Part shown: positions 33,505 to 45,302 of the stretch, one piece after another
Position numbering within the stretch: position 1 is the stretch's first letter
How the letters are laid out: each line of letters starts with the position of its first letter
NCBI GenBank assembly: GCA_037042915.1
Contig: CM073201.1
Coordinates: 2,976,001 to 3,040,000 of the forward strand
Reading direction: 5' to 3'
From: Auricularia sp. M13
Lineage: Eukaryota; Basidiomycota; Agaricomycetes; Auriculariales; Auriculariaceae
Length of the DNA: 64,000 nt
Made by a program: the position numbers and the translations under genes
Notes under the pieces: model-generated
What the model saw: the letters and a program-made list of their open reading frames with translations, nothing else
The model's database searches: none
Told to the model about the DNA's origin: nothing

Positions 33505-34444
33505 GATGGAAACACGCTCAAGACGGCGGGTGGAAAGGGGGGAAGGAAGAAGCGTATTGAGCGGAGTGTGATGCGCGCCGCCCGTTCTTCCTCATCCGCT
33601 CTCATATACTGCATGTCACGAATGCCGCCCCTTATACTCCCGCATCTTGCACTGGTGCCAGTGAAAAGGTCGGTCGCGGCCATGTACCGACGCTCAGGCT
33701 GTCACGGCTACCATCGACAAATTCCCGGAGGTCAATGTCTATCGCACATTTCGGGTGCTTGCTCCTGAAAGACCGTTTACGACCAGAAAGCGTCCTTTGA
33801 CCATTCACCGGGTAGGAAAAGTATGTACCTGCCGCCGTGGGAGGGCTGACGAAAGAGACTGACATGCCGTCCGGCGATTTCGGCCTGTACAGTCCGGCGT
33901 CTAAACATTGACATCTTGACATGCCGGTGCCGTCGCGCCGCGCTCCGGCATCTCACTTCACCTGTTTCGGGGTGAGAACAGCGCGCCCAGGGCCCGGGGA
34001 CTCGAGAGGGGGGGATGGATTGCACGCCCCCTGCACGGTGAAAGGAGGTTGAGATATACGAGTCCGCACGGCGCGTTCAATAGCAACACAATGTCCCACG
34101 ATGAACATGCCTTGCAACATCATCGGCAGCCTGCTACCGTATACGTATGTTATGTACGAACATGAGCTGCGGTCTACAGGCGAACCAAAACACGGTCTGT
34201 GCTGTCCTTTTGTGCACCCGCGGTACTGCATCGTTTCTGGGACTCGGTGTCCCGGAGGATTTAGGCCTCCCAACCCGAGCTTGGCTTAAACATTTGGGAG
34301 GCAAACGTCCAGCCGTATACTAGAGTGGAAAACGTGATGATGTGGGCGGTTGCCCCAGTTCAAAAACAACGACAAATTCAAAGACCGACCGCGCATCTCT
34401 CCCTTCCATTCTTGAACGCGATCCATCCCGCCTGCTAAGGTTCC
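33505..34444. other. Intergenic, divergent, 0.9 kb
   Basis: Shared upstream region of paralogue B (minus) and the F-box gene (plus). No gene seen. Confidence 0.4.
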
Positions 34445-35884
34445 ATGAATCCCGCCTTGATACCGAATCTTCCTCCAGAAATACTGCTGCGGGTCTTTGA
34501 CGAGCTGGATGCCAGCCCTGAGGCACTCCTGTCCGGCCCAGCTCGCGTCTGCTCGCAATGGCGCGCACTCGTCCGGTCACATCCTGATTACAGCAAGCAC
34601 ATCTGCCTGAAAAATCAACGAGACAGTGCATTTGAGCTCTTTCTTGACCAACTAGACGCTGGATACTCTGATAATACTAGCATTCATCTTGTCATCGACT
34701 GTCCGGCGACCATCACGACTCTTCTGCCCCATATCGTCCGGCACTTTTCGCGCTGTATCACGTTCAAGCTCGTCTACTTCTCCGATTCTGTGGAAATTTG
34801 GTCTATTCTCGATGCCCTGAGTCGGGTCTCGGCACGGAAGCTCCAATCGCTTCGTCTTCAGTTGTCCAGCGCAGCTCTGACCGACGTCGACTCGGGCGGA
34901 GAATATACGCCGTCAGAACACTTCCCCAGCAGTATCTTCCGCGGCGACGCACCGCTCCTACGGCGCCTCGAATTATCCGGCACGATGTGCAGGCTTTTCC
35001 GTGCGGGACAGACCGTCCCGGCCTTCTCAGCTGTCGAGAGCTTGGAGGTGAACTACGCAGACGTCGAGCGCGCGATTCTATACCCGGTACTTGCTACGGT
35101 AGCCACGCCCCGGCTCCGCCGCCTGGGCATCCTCGACAGCGACTCCCAGCCGGAACCAGTGAACGCCATTTTGCTGTCAACGCTGAGCCTGGACTATCTG
35201 TTATTCACCTCCCACACCCTCCGCTGGGCGCAGACGCTTGCGGCGCTCAACCTGGACCGGCTGCACGAGCTGGCCATCGTGCCCAACAGCTCGCACGCGT
35301 CGCAAACGTTCTTCGCGCAGCAGGCGTCGAGCATGCGCGGGCCGCTGTGCGTCTCGGCCGTCGAGAGCGCGCGGCCGGACTTGGAGGAGGATGAGGTGGA
35401 CATTGTCGTCCGCCCTCACCGGCAGCAGAGCTCGCGGATCCTGCGCATCGTCGGCGGGCTCGAGCTCGTCCGCAACGCCGGCTGGTGGTCTGCGCCGGCG
35501 TTCCCTGCCGAAGCGCCCGTCGTCTACCTCGAGACGTGCGTCGACAAATGGAGGCAGTTGTACCACGTCCTGCCGGGACGTTGGTTCGCCAACGCGGAGA
35601 CGCTCGTGCTCCGCATTCACGGCACAGACGACTTCCAGGACCTGGAGCACGAGCTCATGTTGGGGCTCCCGGTTCTTCGCACCGTCGTCCTGCAGCTCTG
35701 TCCGAGTAGAGTGCCCCTGGTAGCACCTCAGCGAATCGAAGTTGACGCCGGCCAATTGGCTAGTTTCTGGAAGGATCGCATTGGCGTGACAGTCAACAGC
35801 CAGCCGATCCTGACTGTACGTTCGCCCCTTGTGCTTGTGGGCGATCGCACGGTGCTGGACGGGATTGTGCATCGTATCGAATAA
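34445..35884 (+). CDS. F-box protein with leucine-rich-like C-terminal region, paralogue of 1083-2510
   Basis: Intronless, 479 residues. The F-box lies at residues 7-55 (IPNLPPEILLRVFDELDASP, then VCSQWRALVRSHPDYSKHI). A leucine-rich receptor-like region with regularly spaced LRRLELSG/LRRLGIL strands follows, ending SPLVLVGDRTVLDGI. It aligns with the protein at 1083-2510 along its full length and especially at both ends, so it is a dispersed paralogue in the same orientation. Expected role: Skp1-binding substrate adaptor of an SCF ubiquitin ligase; target unknown. The upstream sequence lacks an in-frame ATG with F-box extension, so the start at 34445 is firm. Confidence 0.87.
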   Translation: MNPALIPNLPPEILLRVFDELDASPEALLSGPARVCSQWRALVRSHPDYSKHICLKNQRDSAFELFLDQLDAGYSDNTSIHLVIDCPATITTLLPHIVRHFSRCITFKLVYFSDSVEIWSILDALSRVSARKLQSLRLQLSSAALTDVDSGGEYTPSEHFPSSIFRGDAPLLRRLELSGTMCRLFRAGQTVPAFSAVESLEVNYADVERAILYPVLATVATPRLRRLGILDSDSQPEPVNAILLSTLSLDYLLFTSHTLRWAQTLAALNLDRLHELAIVPNSSHASQTFFAQQASSMRGPLCVSAVESARPDLEEDEVDIVVRPHRQQSSRILRIVGGLELVRNAGWWSAPAFPAEAPVVYLETCVDKWRQLYHVLPGRWFANAETLVLRIHGTDDFQDLEHELMLGLPVLRTVVLQLCPSRVPLVAPQRIEVDAGQLASFWKDRIGVTVNSQPILTVRSPLVLVGDRTVLDGIVHRIE

Positions 35885-36154
35885 TCAGACGTGTTTCCCG
35901 ACCGCTATGCATCTCAATCGTGTATGCCCAGGGTTTGCGACGGTGGATGTGCCGGGAATTTGGAGGGCGGTAACCTATGGGTCCCATGGTTGGGAAGAGA
36001 GAGGATTATATGTTTCAGGGTATCATAATCTCAGGGTCCATACTATGTAGCAAAGCAAGACTAAACTTTCCAAGACGTGAGGGAACATGATCACACTACA
36101 TTGAAGCATGCCGACAGTGCATTCGATGGGATATTATGCAAAACAGCTGGTGCA

Positions 36155-37091
36155 TTATTGTTGTTTCTTCTCAAGGGTGACTTCATTGTCCACAGCGATA
36201 GGCGTTGCTGGAGTGGCAACAGGCAGGGGGATCTTGGTGAATAGGTAGGCAGTGATGCCCACAACTGCAATATGCGTCAAAAACTGGCCTTCTGATAGAA
36301 AACACGGCATTGAACACACCAAGTCCGCTGAATTTCTCCAGGGGCGCGTGGAAATAGACGCTGGTCATGAGCAGCATCCAGTACCACAGCGCGACGAGTG
36401 CCGCAGTCGCGACACCGCCGGCGAGCTGCGCTTTGCTCGCAAGTGCGTCGAAGGGGGCGCCGGTGGCGACGTCGTCGACGAGCGTCAAGATGCTCAGGGA
36501 AAGCAGGAAGACGTGTCCAGACACGTCATGTCCACGCGTAAGACGAGGAATGCCGCGCCAGGACTCTGGTATGCTCGCAACGCCGACGGCCTGCTGGAGT
36601 AGATGCGCATGCTCGCCTGGTGTGATGTAGCGGCGCTGAATACAATACTCCGTCGGGACGGCGAGCACCTGCGCGGCGACGTCGCCGCCGGTCGGCGTGT
36701 ACGGCAGATGGATGACGCACTCTGCGCCGGAGAGCGCTGCGACGCGCGCGCGCACTGAGGGCCCGAAGAACCAAGTTGCAAACGCCAGCCAGGCGGCCGT
36801 GGCGAGTGCCCAGCGCCATATGCGCTGCGGCGCCTTGCGCGGGTTGACGAGCGTGTTGAGCGCAATGAGCAGACTCGTCCAGGCCCAGGCGCGCTTGACG
36901 AATAATGTGTTGAATGGATTGCGTTTGGACGCAAAAAAGGACGATTTGTGGTGCGGGTGCGGCAGATTGGCCACCAGCGGGTTAGATGTGTCGAGCCAAG
37001 TCGAGGCAAGGACCGAATATGAGGTACCCAGGACTGTAGTGAGCACTACAAGGACCAGGGCGCGCCGTACGGGTCTGGATAGCAATGTCAT
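36155..37091 (-). CDS. FIT2: FIT2/Scs3 family ER membrane protein (lipid-droplet biogenesis, acyl-CoA diphosphatase)
   Basis: Two exons (37091-36320 and 36264-36155) around a 55-base intron; 293 residues. About six hydrophobic segments are visible, beginning with ALVLVVLTTVLGTSYSVLAS. The family signature is complete: LTRGHDVSGHVFLLSLSILT contains the first essential histidine, and YWMLLMTSVYFHAPLEKFSG contains the second. Known role: FIT2/Scs3 cleaves acyl-CoA at the ER and is needed for normal lipid-droplet budding and ER lipid balance. The second exon supplies the last helix (VVGITAYLFT) and a lysine-rich tail (EKKQQ), as expected for an ER-retained protein. Reading through the intron would replace this tail with unrelated residues. 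Confidence 0.92.
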
Positions 37092-37480
37092 GGCGCGAAA
37101 GCAGGAGAAGTGTCGGAGTTGCGCGTTGCGTCATCACTTTGTCCGCAACGTCTCGCTACTTCCAAGTTTTTACTGTTTTTTCTCCAAGCTCACCTCGGTC
37201 GTGGACAGCGTACTTTAACGCAGCGATTGCGACGCGTTTAAAGCGGCCATCGCGACTCAAATGATCCTTTCTGCGCGCCCACATCCTGGATCATGGATAG
37301 TAGCCTTCTCGTGCTCACTCTGCTAGGTCTATGGGCGCTCGGGTGTGACTATTGCTCTGCTCGGCTGAAGCGTGCACTTGGCGAGCAGGAGACGTCATGG
37401 ATGCCTACAACGATCCTAGGTGCTACCGCGAGACATTTTCGAGACGAACATCGCTACGTCATTGTACAATCGTCGACGTC
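37092..37480. other. Intergenic upstream of FIT2
   Basis: FIT2 5' flank. No gene recognised. Confidence 0.4.
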
Positions 37481-37585
37481 GCAAATGCACCCCAACGTGT
37501 TGTTGCTGCACCCCAACGGTTTTGTGCGCAAAATGTCTATAAAAGGCGGGGGACGACGCGGCGCGCGTCTTCGTCTCTTTCCCCA
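37481..37585 (+). promoter_or_regulatory. Repeated promoter-like module, copy 1 (rightward)
   Basis: Two direct TGCACCCCAACG motifs start at 37486 and 37507 (21 bases apart, two helical turns). TATAAAAGG follows at 37538-37546, then a GACGACGCG...GTCTTCGTCTCTTTCCCC block at 37552-37584. The same order of parts is found inverted at 47735-47845. It looks like a core promoter; the transcript it would drive was not identified. Confidence 0.55.
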
Positions 37586-38138
37586 CTTTTCCCCACAACG
37601 GTCCCACCGGGCCGGGGTCCCGATCCACAGCCTTCGATACCGAGTCTGGTTGCTCGTCGTGCAGCGCGTCGACATCAGCGACCTTGAGCTCGGCTACGCG
37701 ACAACCTGCTTCCGATCCGCCGCTTGTGCTGTTTTCGTCGCCGTCGTGCCTTTGCACGTCCCTTTCGCTCCTGGACTGTGCTTGCAGCAGTAAGCGACAG
37801 CCAGTAACTTGTGGTGGCGGCGCAATAGCGCACCCAAGGCGTCGTTTGCGCCGCTCTCTCCGTGCTCGCCCGTCCCCTCCAGCCGCTCTGCTCGTACAAA
37901 TTAGCGTGCGATCGCTATTCGCGTATGCTTGCGCGCAACCACAACTTGCGAACACGGCGCACACGAGACGTCCGTCTCCAGCCGTGGTCGCGCATGATGC
38001 TCGCCCTGGATCACGCGAGACGAGGACGGCTTCGTATCTCTAGTCTCGCTCGCCAATAGTCATGACCCACCGTCTCAATGCAGTCCACACTGTCCGGAGA
38101 CTCCAGGCTGCGCGCGCACTGTTGAATATTCCGAGTTG
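37586..38138. other. Unassigned GC-rich region downstream of promoter-like module
   Basis: Open, arginine- and serine-rich frames without motifs. It may be the transcribed leader of the module to the left. No function supported. Confidence 0.3.
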
Positions 38139-39160
38139 GGTGTCGCTTCCCGGCGTACAGGCGGTCAACTACGTGCCTGCGGCCGAGATGACCGGCCAGT
38201 ATCTCCAACGAGCGGCAACTTTATGCAGGTACTCTCGTGGACCTTGTCTGGCATGCTGCCGCCGAGAGAGTCGGCGTCCGGCTCGGGCCCGAATGGACTC
38301 GCGCGCGGTGACGATGGTGACTACTGCTCCGGCCTCCGCGCACAAGAGGGAGCGCGTCAACGCCGAGCGCGCTGCCAGGGTTCTTCCATAGACAGCAAAC
38401 TGTCTCTGACTTATGCTTCACGTCCGAGACCTGCAATATCGTTGCCCGTGGCTGCTCTGTGAATCTCGCTCAGCTTGAGGCAACGCAGGGAGGACCTTGT
38501 TCGCTTATACCCCGCTCCTGGCACTGGTTCTCTAGTGCGAGAGAGTTGACCTCTGGCCTGCCATGCGATCCACCCGTCTCCCGTCATCCTGACACGCATA
38601 TCGCGGCCTAGCCTGGGACGACGTCGGAGGTCTGTCTGCCAGCGCAATTCGAGTCGAAGGAGCTGGTCGGCCGGTGTCTCCAGAGGAATGACGACGTTAT
38701 GCAGGTACTCTCGCGGTCCGTGTCTGATATGCCGCCGCCGGGAGAGCCTGCGCCCGGTTCAGACCCGGATGGATTCGGAGCCTCCGACCAAGAGAACGCG
38801 CGGTGACGATGACGAGTTCTCCGAACTCTGCACGCAAGGAGTGACTGGGTCTGACTTCATTGCTCACGTCCACAGCCTCTAGCAAACTCTTTGCCCGTAG
38901 CTGCTTGAATGCTGTCCTGCTCGCGGTAATACGGGAAAAGGACCTCACTCGCTTATGTCCCGCTCCTGGCACCGGTTCTCCCGTACGAGAGCTTTGACCT
39001 CTGGCCTGCCATGCGATACACCCCTTGCTGCGCGCCCGCCGTCATCCATTAACACGCTTATATCACGCGGCTGAGCCGTTCGTTCGTCGGATGTCCATGC
39101 TCTGGGAGGGCTGTCTGCAAGCCTCACCCGAGTCGAGAGTGTCTACATCGAGGGTGCAAC
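38139..39160. repeat. Diverged tandem repeat, unit about 476 bases, two full copies and a third start
   Basis: The block TTATGCAGGTACTCTCG at 38220 recurs at 38697, preceded by GGCC..TGTCTCCA-type sequence and followed in the same order by CCCGCTCCTGGCA(C/T)(T/C)GGTTCTC and GACCTCTGGCCTGCCATGCGAT. The units are about 38,139-38,628 and 38,629-39,108, with a third copy of the unit's first bases (GGAGGGCTGTCTGC) at about 39,109. Identity is roughly two thirds by eye. Frame M-Q-V-L-S is shared by both copies but closes by stops in each. Confidence 0.65.
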
Positions 39161-40976
39161 GCATTCCGCGCGGTTAAATCTGGTAGACTCGGTGGCCTTC
39201 CTCGATGGCGACGCAGCGACGGCGTTGCCTGATCCGCACCTGCACATCGAGCCCATCCGGGCTACGATCTGCATGATCCTTCTGCGCGCACGCGAGGCGT
39301 CGCGGAAGATCCAAACAACGTCGCGTGACTTGTCTGCTGGCCCCTAATATTGATCGCCATCGCTGAGGTCGCCCGCGGTTGCCTGGCCAGTGGAGTGGAG
39401 TGTGAAGCGCGTCCTCCTGCGGTACCGGGTTGCCTGGCACGGTCAAACCCCACACACAAGCACGCGGAGCAACCGGTCCGAGTGGTGGTGGCTTGTTCAG
39501 CTGCACGGGGCTTTGTAGTTGCATCGGCGGGGCCGTTGAATTCTCCTGCATCCTGGACAGTTCATTCAAACTGACGGTCTCCATCTGGGAGATAAATCTG
39601 CCTGGAGGTTGTTGGAGGACATTGCATGCCCCAAGGAGGATATCTTCCCGCAGAAGATCAAAATCAAGATTCTTCCCGAGGGAAGCTGCCCAGTGCCTCG
39701 CCGCTGGTCGCAGCATTCGATCCTACCCTCAACCAGATCGGTGTCTACCCCACCGACCACTCATACCACCTGTGACTGAGCTTGTCAATGGGCAAGGGAT
39801 GACGCCTCGGTGAAACTCTTCGTTTTGTTAGGTAAGGAGACTTCTGTAGCAGTTCCTTGCTTTGTCCCCCTTTCCAGCCATTTCTTAGCCATCAGCAGAA
39901 ATGGCTATGTCAGACTCTGATTTTGCGCCCATAGCCCACATTGTCTATCAGATACAGAAGCTGCCAGTGTGCACGTAGACACCATGACTGCGGCAACTCC
40001 CGGACGCGTTTGACCATGCGGACATTTCATTTTGCCGACTTGACGCATCTTTGTCGACGAGACCTCGGTTTTAAAATATCTTTTTCATCTTAAATGGGAT
40101 ACATTGCTGCTGTTTGGGGCATTGGCAGGCAAGAAATGCATGATGCAACATGTTCCGGAGCGGACTGCTGTTGAAGACGTCGCCGGAACAGAATCCGAAC
40201 AGAATCCCGCGCGACATCGTAGATAGGTATCAGTATCATTGTGGACGTTCCTGCATGCTTGCATGCAAGGATCGACCGGGTGCGGTCTTAACTGCGCTTA
40301 TTTTGGTCGGGTTCGTCACGGAATGCAATGTGAGAACCGAGGTCGGTGACAAGCACTGTGCATAGAATAGCACTACTAGAAAGTCGAAGATGACGGTGAG
40401 GAGGACCCTGCGGCTCTCCGGGCGCCGGAAGAGATGGGTTCGGGAAGCGGTGACGGGTGCGGATGCTGCACGCGGTCCCGATTGCGTGCGCTGCTGTGAT
40501 GCAAGCTGGCTCACGAGTCTCGCGGGGAGATGCGGACATGATGCGTGCGCTGGAGAATGGCTTCGGGGAGGAGACTTGAGAGCTCTCGGACAGCTGTGCG
40601 GACGCGGGAAAACTGTGGTGCGGGGTGAGTGTGGAGACGCGGATCTTGTCGTCATCAGATGAATTTGGAATTGGATTTCTCAGGCACGCGTGGGAAAGAG
40701 AACAGATGGAGGCCGGCACGGGCAGCTGCGAACAACGAACAACACCGAGGTGACACGTCCATTGTAGTTGGGTTCATCGGCGATATCATCTGAGATCGGA
40801 CGAGCTGTCGTTTCTCACTTACTCTCCTCGTCTTCGTCGACTCTGCTGGGCAGGATCCTTGTTTTTCAGGGACAGTCGTCGGGACGATGTCGGGGACAGC
40901 TGACCCCACTTGGCTTCGGCATCTTGCGGTACGGAAGCCGGAGCTGGACACAGTGAGCTCGAACCACCCTGCAACA
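39161..40976. other. Gene-poor region with short coding-like remnant
   Basis: Around 39,540-39,770 a plus-strand frame reads plausibly as protein (GQFIQTDGLHLGDKSAWRLL and on) but has no supported start or family. 39,830-40,140 is AT-richer. A minus-strand frame near 40,655-40,236 has one hydrophobic segment and no other support. I see no intact gene. Confidence 0.35.
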
Positions 40977-43652
40977 ATGTCCATTTCGCCCACCATGCTG
41001 CATGACCCGCACAAGCGACGGCGTACCAGCGATGCCTCGGACGGCTATGGCGACGAACGGAGGATGCTGAGCCCAGTTGAGCTAGCGAGCCATAGCCAGG
41101 TCTCTCAAGCCGGCGTCTTGCTCGTTCCAGCTGGCGCTCATATTCCCAAGCGCGGGGCCAGGGCATGCACTGCATGTCGCAAGGGCAAGAACAGATGTGA
41201 AGGCGAGGTAAGCTACTACTCCGCCCATCATGGGCCGTCCCGCCGCGGCGGCCCGCCCATTGCGCGCTCACGTTTACTGTAGGCACCCTGCCGTCGTTGC
41301 CAACTCAGTGGCACGCCCTGTATATTCGAAAAGCCCGAGAAGAAGCAGCAGCAAGCTTTGCAGAATGGCTCAGTCGAGTGCGTGACCTTTCCCACTCATT
41401 CCCAGTTGTGAACTGACGCCGGCCGGTCCGTGGCAGGCGAGTAGCCCGTCTCGAGGGCCAGTATTTGGTAAATCTCTTCTCTTGCCCTCTCACCATCATC
41501 TTCATGGCTGACAATGGCTACCAGGTCATGCAGAGCCAGATGATTGGCATGCAAAACTCCCTTGACCGTATTCTCGCGACTCTTCAGCAGCAGCAGCAAC
41601 AGCAGCAGCAGCCTCCTGCCCGGCCTCCTTCTGCGTTCCCCATTGATCCAGCTCTTCAGTCACAAAATGGAGACGCCTCCTCATCAAATAGCGCCAACAG
41701 ACCCTTCCCACCGTTGCCTGGCTTTGCTCCCCCACCTCACAAGTATGCCACATATGGCATCGTCCCCAGCACAGCGCCATCGTCGGATGACGAGTCTGAG
41801 GACACACTACCACGCTCCACCATCAATGCGCCGATTGAAGCTCTCCAAGGACTGGCGAACGCCGCTGTGGAGGCCGCATCGACTTCCGCAGCGTCGAGCA
41901 CCACCCCGCGCGTGAAGCGCCGCAAGCGCGTCGAGCCTATACCCCCCAACGCGTACCCGCACGTGGTTGAAAAAGGCCTTGTTAGCGACGCGGAAGCGCG
42001 AGAGCTCTATCATATTTTCTTTTCCGGCTGCCACTTGTTCATCCCGCTATTCGACCCGTCATACGACACCTACGAGGCTCTGAAGGAACGGACACCGTGG
42101 TGCTTTGATTCCATCCTTGCCGTCGCTAGCAAGGTCAAGGCTGGAAATGGCCCACCCTCGCCAACATTCTACAAGTGTCTCGAGGAGGCCCAGGGGATCG
42201 CCCGATCCACGCTTTTCGGACCCATTGTGCGCAAGGAAGCTGTCCAAGGTGACGTCTACCACTTCCCCGTTCTTCGCCACACTAATTTAATAATGCAGCC
42301 ATGGTTGTCCTGGCTGCCTGGTCGCAGAGCGGCTGGCTGCCGAGCGGACACGCCATGCGCATGGCGCTGGACCTTGGTCTGCACCGCGCGCTGGAGAAGC
42401 TCGCCGACCAGAGCCACAGCAAGCGGCGCACCGACGAGGAGGAGCGCGACCTCGGTGAGTGATGGCGCCTGCGCACGGACGACCGCTCACACGCGTGGCC
42501 GGCAGTGGTCTCGGCGCGAATCTGGTTGTGCCTCTACTGGCTCGACCACCAGCTCAGCCTAGGCACGGGCCGCCCGATTGTTCTCCGCGACGAGAATTCG
42601 GTGCGCAACTGCCGCGTGCTCCTATCTCATCCGATGGCGACTGCCACGGACGTCAGGCTCGTCGCGCAAATAGAGCTGATTGGTCAGAAAAGTGCGCGGT
42701 GCGGTTTGGCTTGCCGTCTTTGTGCTAATGACAACTATAGCCAATATCTACGAGACGCTGAACAGCTCGCCGCCGGGCCAGGTCACGCACAACACGCTGG
42801 CGTTCATACGTCGGGCGAACCTTGCCCTGGACAAATGGTGGCAGGATTGCGACGAGCTGCACCGCGCGACGATGGACGAGGACTCGCTGCTGCGCAAGGT
42901 GCTCGTCGCCGAGCTGCACTACGCCAAGCTCTGGCTCGTCTGCGTCGCTCTGCGCGGCGCGTCCTGGGACAAGATGCCGTTCGAGCAACGCGAGTTGGCG
43001 TTCCAGGCTAAGGACGCCGCCACGAGCTGCATCAACACGCTGCTGACCAGCCACCACTATCGCGCTGCGCTACGGTACGCGGTGCACGACAGTTGGGTTA
43101 TGGCGGCATTCTCCGGGCTGTTCTTGCTAAAGATCGCCAACCTGTTCCCCGGCGAGGTGGACCTGAACGCCATCACGCTGCAGGTCGAGCAGCTTGCCGC
43201 GTTGCTCTCGGAGGTGTCTGCTGAGCGGTGCGTCCCGTTCCGTCGTTTAGTGCACGCTTCTGACTGCTTTCAGATACGCCTTGACGCTAAGGCTCATGCT
43301 TGCCAACTTCAAGCGCAAAATTGGGATGACGACGCCGGCGAACGTCGACCCTTTCTCGGCGCCTGCCGCGAACGCCCCACCCGAGCTGCCGCCGCTCACG
43401 CTCGAGGACATCGGGCTCAGCTGGCCCGGTGACGCGCGCATGATCTCCCCCAGCAACATTCCGCTCTGGCTGCAGGAAGCCGTGCGTGTTTCCCTTTCCT
43501 TGCAACCCATTTGCTCACACCCCCTCCAGAGCTTGACGGACCTGGGCCTACCCATCAACGGCAGCGATGGCATCTTCCTCAACATGCCTGGCGGCATCGG
43601 CGTCACAGCTCAGTGGGGCGGCGAGATACCAGGGATGCCCGAAGCCTGGTGA
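40977..43652 (+). CDS. Zn2Cys6 fungal transcription factor with MHR domain
   Basis: Multi-exon gene running from the ATG at 40977 (MSISPTMLHDPHKRRRTSDA) to the TGA at 43652. The binuclear zinc cluster is split by an intron after CRKGKNRCEGE: RACTACRKGKNRCEGE joins APCRRCQLSGTPC, giving six cysteines with normal spacing. A short coiled coil (RVARLEGQYL, VMQSQMIGMQNSLDRIL) leads to a glutamine tract and a proline/serine-rich linker. A second basic patch (RVKRRKRVEPIPP) precedes the middle homology region: ELYHIFFSGCHLFIPLFDPS, AMRMALDLGLHRALEKLADQ, ARIWLCLYWLDHQLSLGTGR. Exons continue through residues ending NMPGGIGVTAQWGGEIPGMP. Known role of the class: sequence-specific activators of metabolic genes, binding CGG half-sites. 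Targets unknown. Eight introns, all phase-consistent. Confidence 0.88.
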
Positions 43653-44152
43653 ACTAATACCGTGATTTTGTATAAGTACTATATTGCTGTCTGACGTGTA
43701 GGTTATCCTGGCTCCCCCTCCCTGGGGCGCACAAGCGCTGGTGTGCCTGTTCACTATTGTAGCTGTCGCTTCCTCGCTTTCTCTCCGCACCTTGCTTGAA
43801 TGAACTCGCTGATTTTTGTCAACCTGCTTGACTTTGCCCAGCACGTCTCGTACTTAGTCTCCTCAGCAAGCGCGCGACTTTTCGAATTTCACGCCAGGGG
43901 TCTGGTTACATAACTGCCATTCTGGATGCTTGAGCGCAGGTCGGTGGCACTGTCTTCACTGCCCTCGACATTGTTTGTCACTTTGTGTGCAAATCTCGCC
44001 CTGAGATCTGCTTGGTCAGCTTCTCGGTTGAACCTCCGACCTGATGACGACACGCGTCCCGCGGGCAGATGCTACGGTACATATAAGACGGACGATGGCA
44101 ACGCAACCGAGAAGCATTCCGTCACCCACATTCTGCAGCGAGCACAGCGTCG
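43653..44152. other. Intergenic upstream of NmrA-like gene
   Basis: A TATA-like ATATAAG near 44,088 lies about 65 bases before the NmrA start. Nothing else recognised. Confidence 0.45.
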
Positions 44153-45210
44153 ATGAGCCTGCAGGTGCGTGCGTGCCGCTTCCCATAATCTCAGCTCTGA
44201 CGATAAGCAGCGTATTCTTGTCACTGGTGCGACTGGCAGACAGGGAGGCGCGACTGTTCGCGCACTTGTTCGGGCCAACGCGGCGTCTGCGGCCGGTGCA
44301 CGCTTTGAGATACTGGGCCTGACTCGCAACACCGAGAGCGCTGCAGCAAAGAAGCTCGCGGGCCTGGCGAACGTCAAGCTTCTCAAGGGCGACCTGAACG
44401 ATGTGCCCGCGGTATTCAACAACGCTGGCGGAAGCATCTATGGTGTGTTCTCCGTCCAGGCTGCCATAGGCGGCGGGGCCTCGCCCGCAAGCGAGGAACG
44501 ACAGGGCAAGGTGCTTCTGTTCTGTCGCGTTCGCGAATTCGAAGCTGATACTGCACCCTGTGCCTCGCTCTAGGCGCTGGCCGACGAGGCTGAGAAGGCC
44601 GGCGTACGGCACTTCGTGTACACGAGCGTGGATACTGGCAAGATCGAGGGGCCTACCGGTATCCCGCACTTCGACTCCAAGAGACGCGTCGAAGATCACA
44701 TCCGCGCGAAACAGAACCTTCCGTTCACCATCCTGCGCCCCGTCGCCTTCATGGACAACTTTTTTGATCCCCAGATGGCCACCGTCTTTACGACTATGCT
44801 GAAGACCAAGCTGCGGCCGAATGTCAAACTCCAGCTGATCGACAGCACCGACATCGGCGAGTTCGCTGCTATCGCCCTGCAGAACCCCGACGAGTGGATC
44901 GGAAGGACGCTGAGTATCGCGGGCGACGAGCTCACGTACGCCGAAGTGTCCAAAGTCTTCCAGGAGGTCACTGGGCAAGCTCCAAAGACGACGTTCGGCA
45001 TTGTGGGCTCCCTGGTCAGCCTTATGTCCAAGGAAATGCGCACCATGTACGCTCTGCTTTTATGCGATGCATCACTTTGATAAACCCGAGTTATTTAGGT
45101 TCGCATTCTTCGACAAGGATGGCTACGCTGCCGATATCGCGCGTTGCCGCGAAATCCATCCTGGACTCAAGGACCTCCGCCAGAGCATCGAAAGCAGGAA
45201 AGCGAAGTGA
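44153..45210 (+). CDS. NmrA-like NAD(P)-binding protein
   Basis: Four exons; the first is only 12 bases (ATG AGC CTG CAG, 44153-44164). About 298 residues. It opens straight into a Rossmann fold: RILVTGATGRQGGATVRAL contains the NmrA-type GxxGxxG dinucleotide motif. Then ANVKLLKGDLNDVPAVF, HFVYTSVDTGKIEGPTGIP, LPFTILRPVAFMDNFF and LSIAGDELTYAEVSKVFQE appear, in the order seen in NmrA/HSCARG family proteins. These are atypical short-chain dehydrogenases that usually sense NAD(P) redox state rather than catalyse; AreA partner NmrA is the founding example. The last exon (FAFFDKDGYAADIARCREIH) is family-typical. It is convergent with the SDR gene, with 92 bases between stops. Confidence 0.88.
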
Positions 45211-45302
45211 AGACGCGGTCTGGTCGAACTTGCACGCATCCACGTGTATATTTAACCTCAGATTCTTGTTCTGTAAACAACTCTCACGAATGCGTCTGAA
45301 TC

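Noticed and set aside
40236-40655. 139-codon minus-strand frame with one hydrophobic stretch
   Set aside because: Low-complexity proline/serine composition and a single hydrophobic run are not enough; no paralogue or promoter seen.
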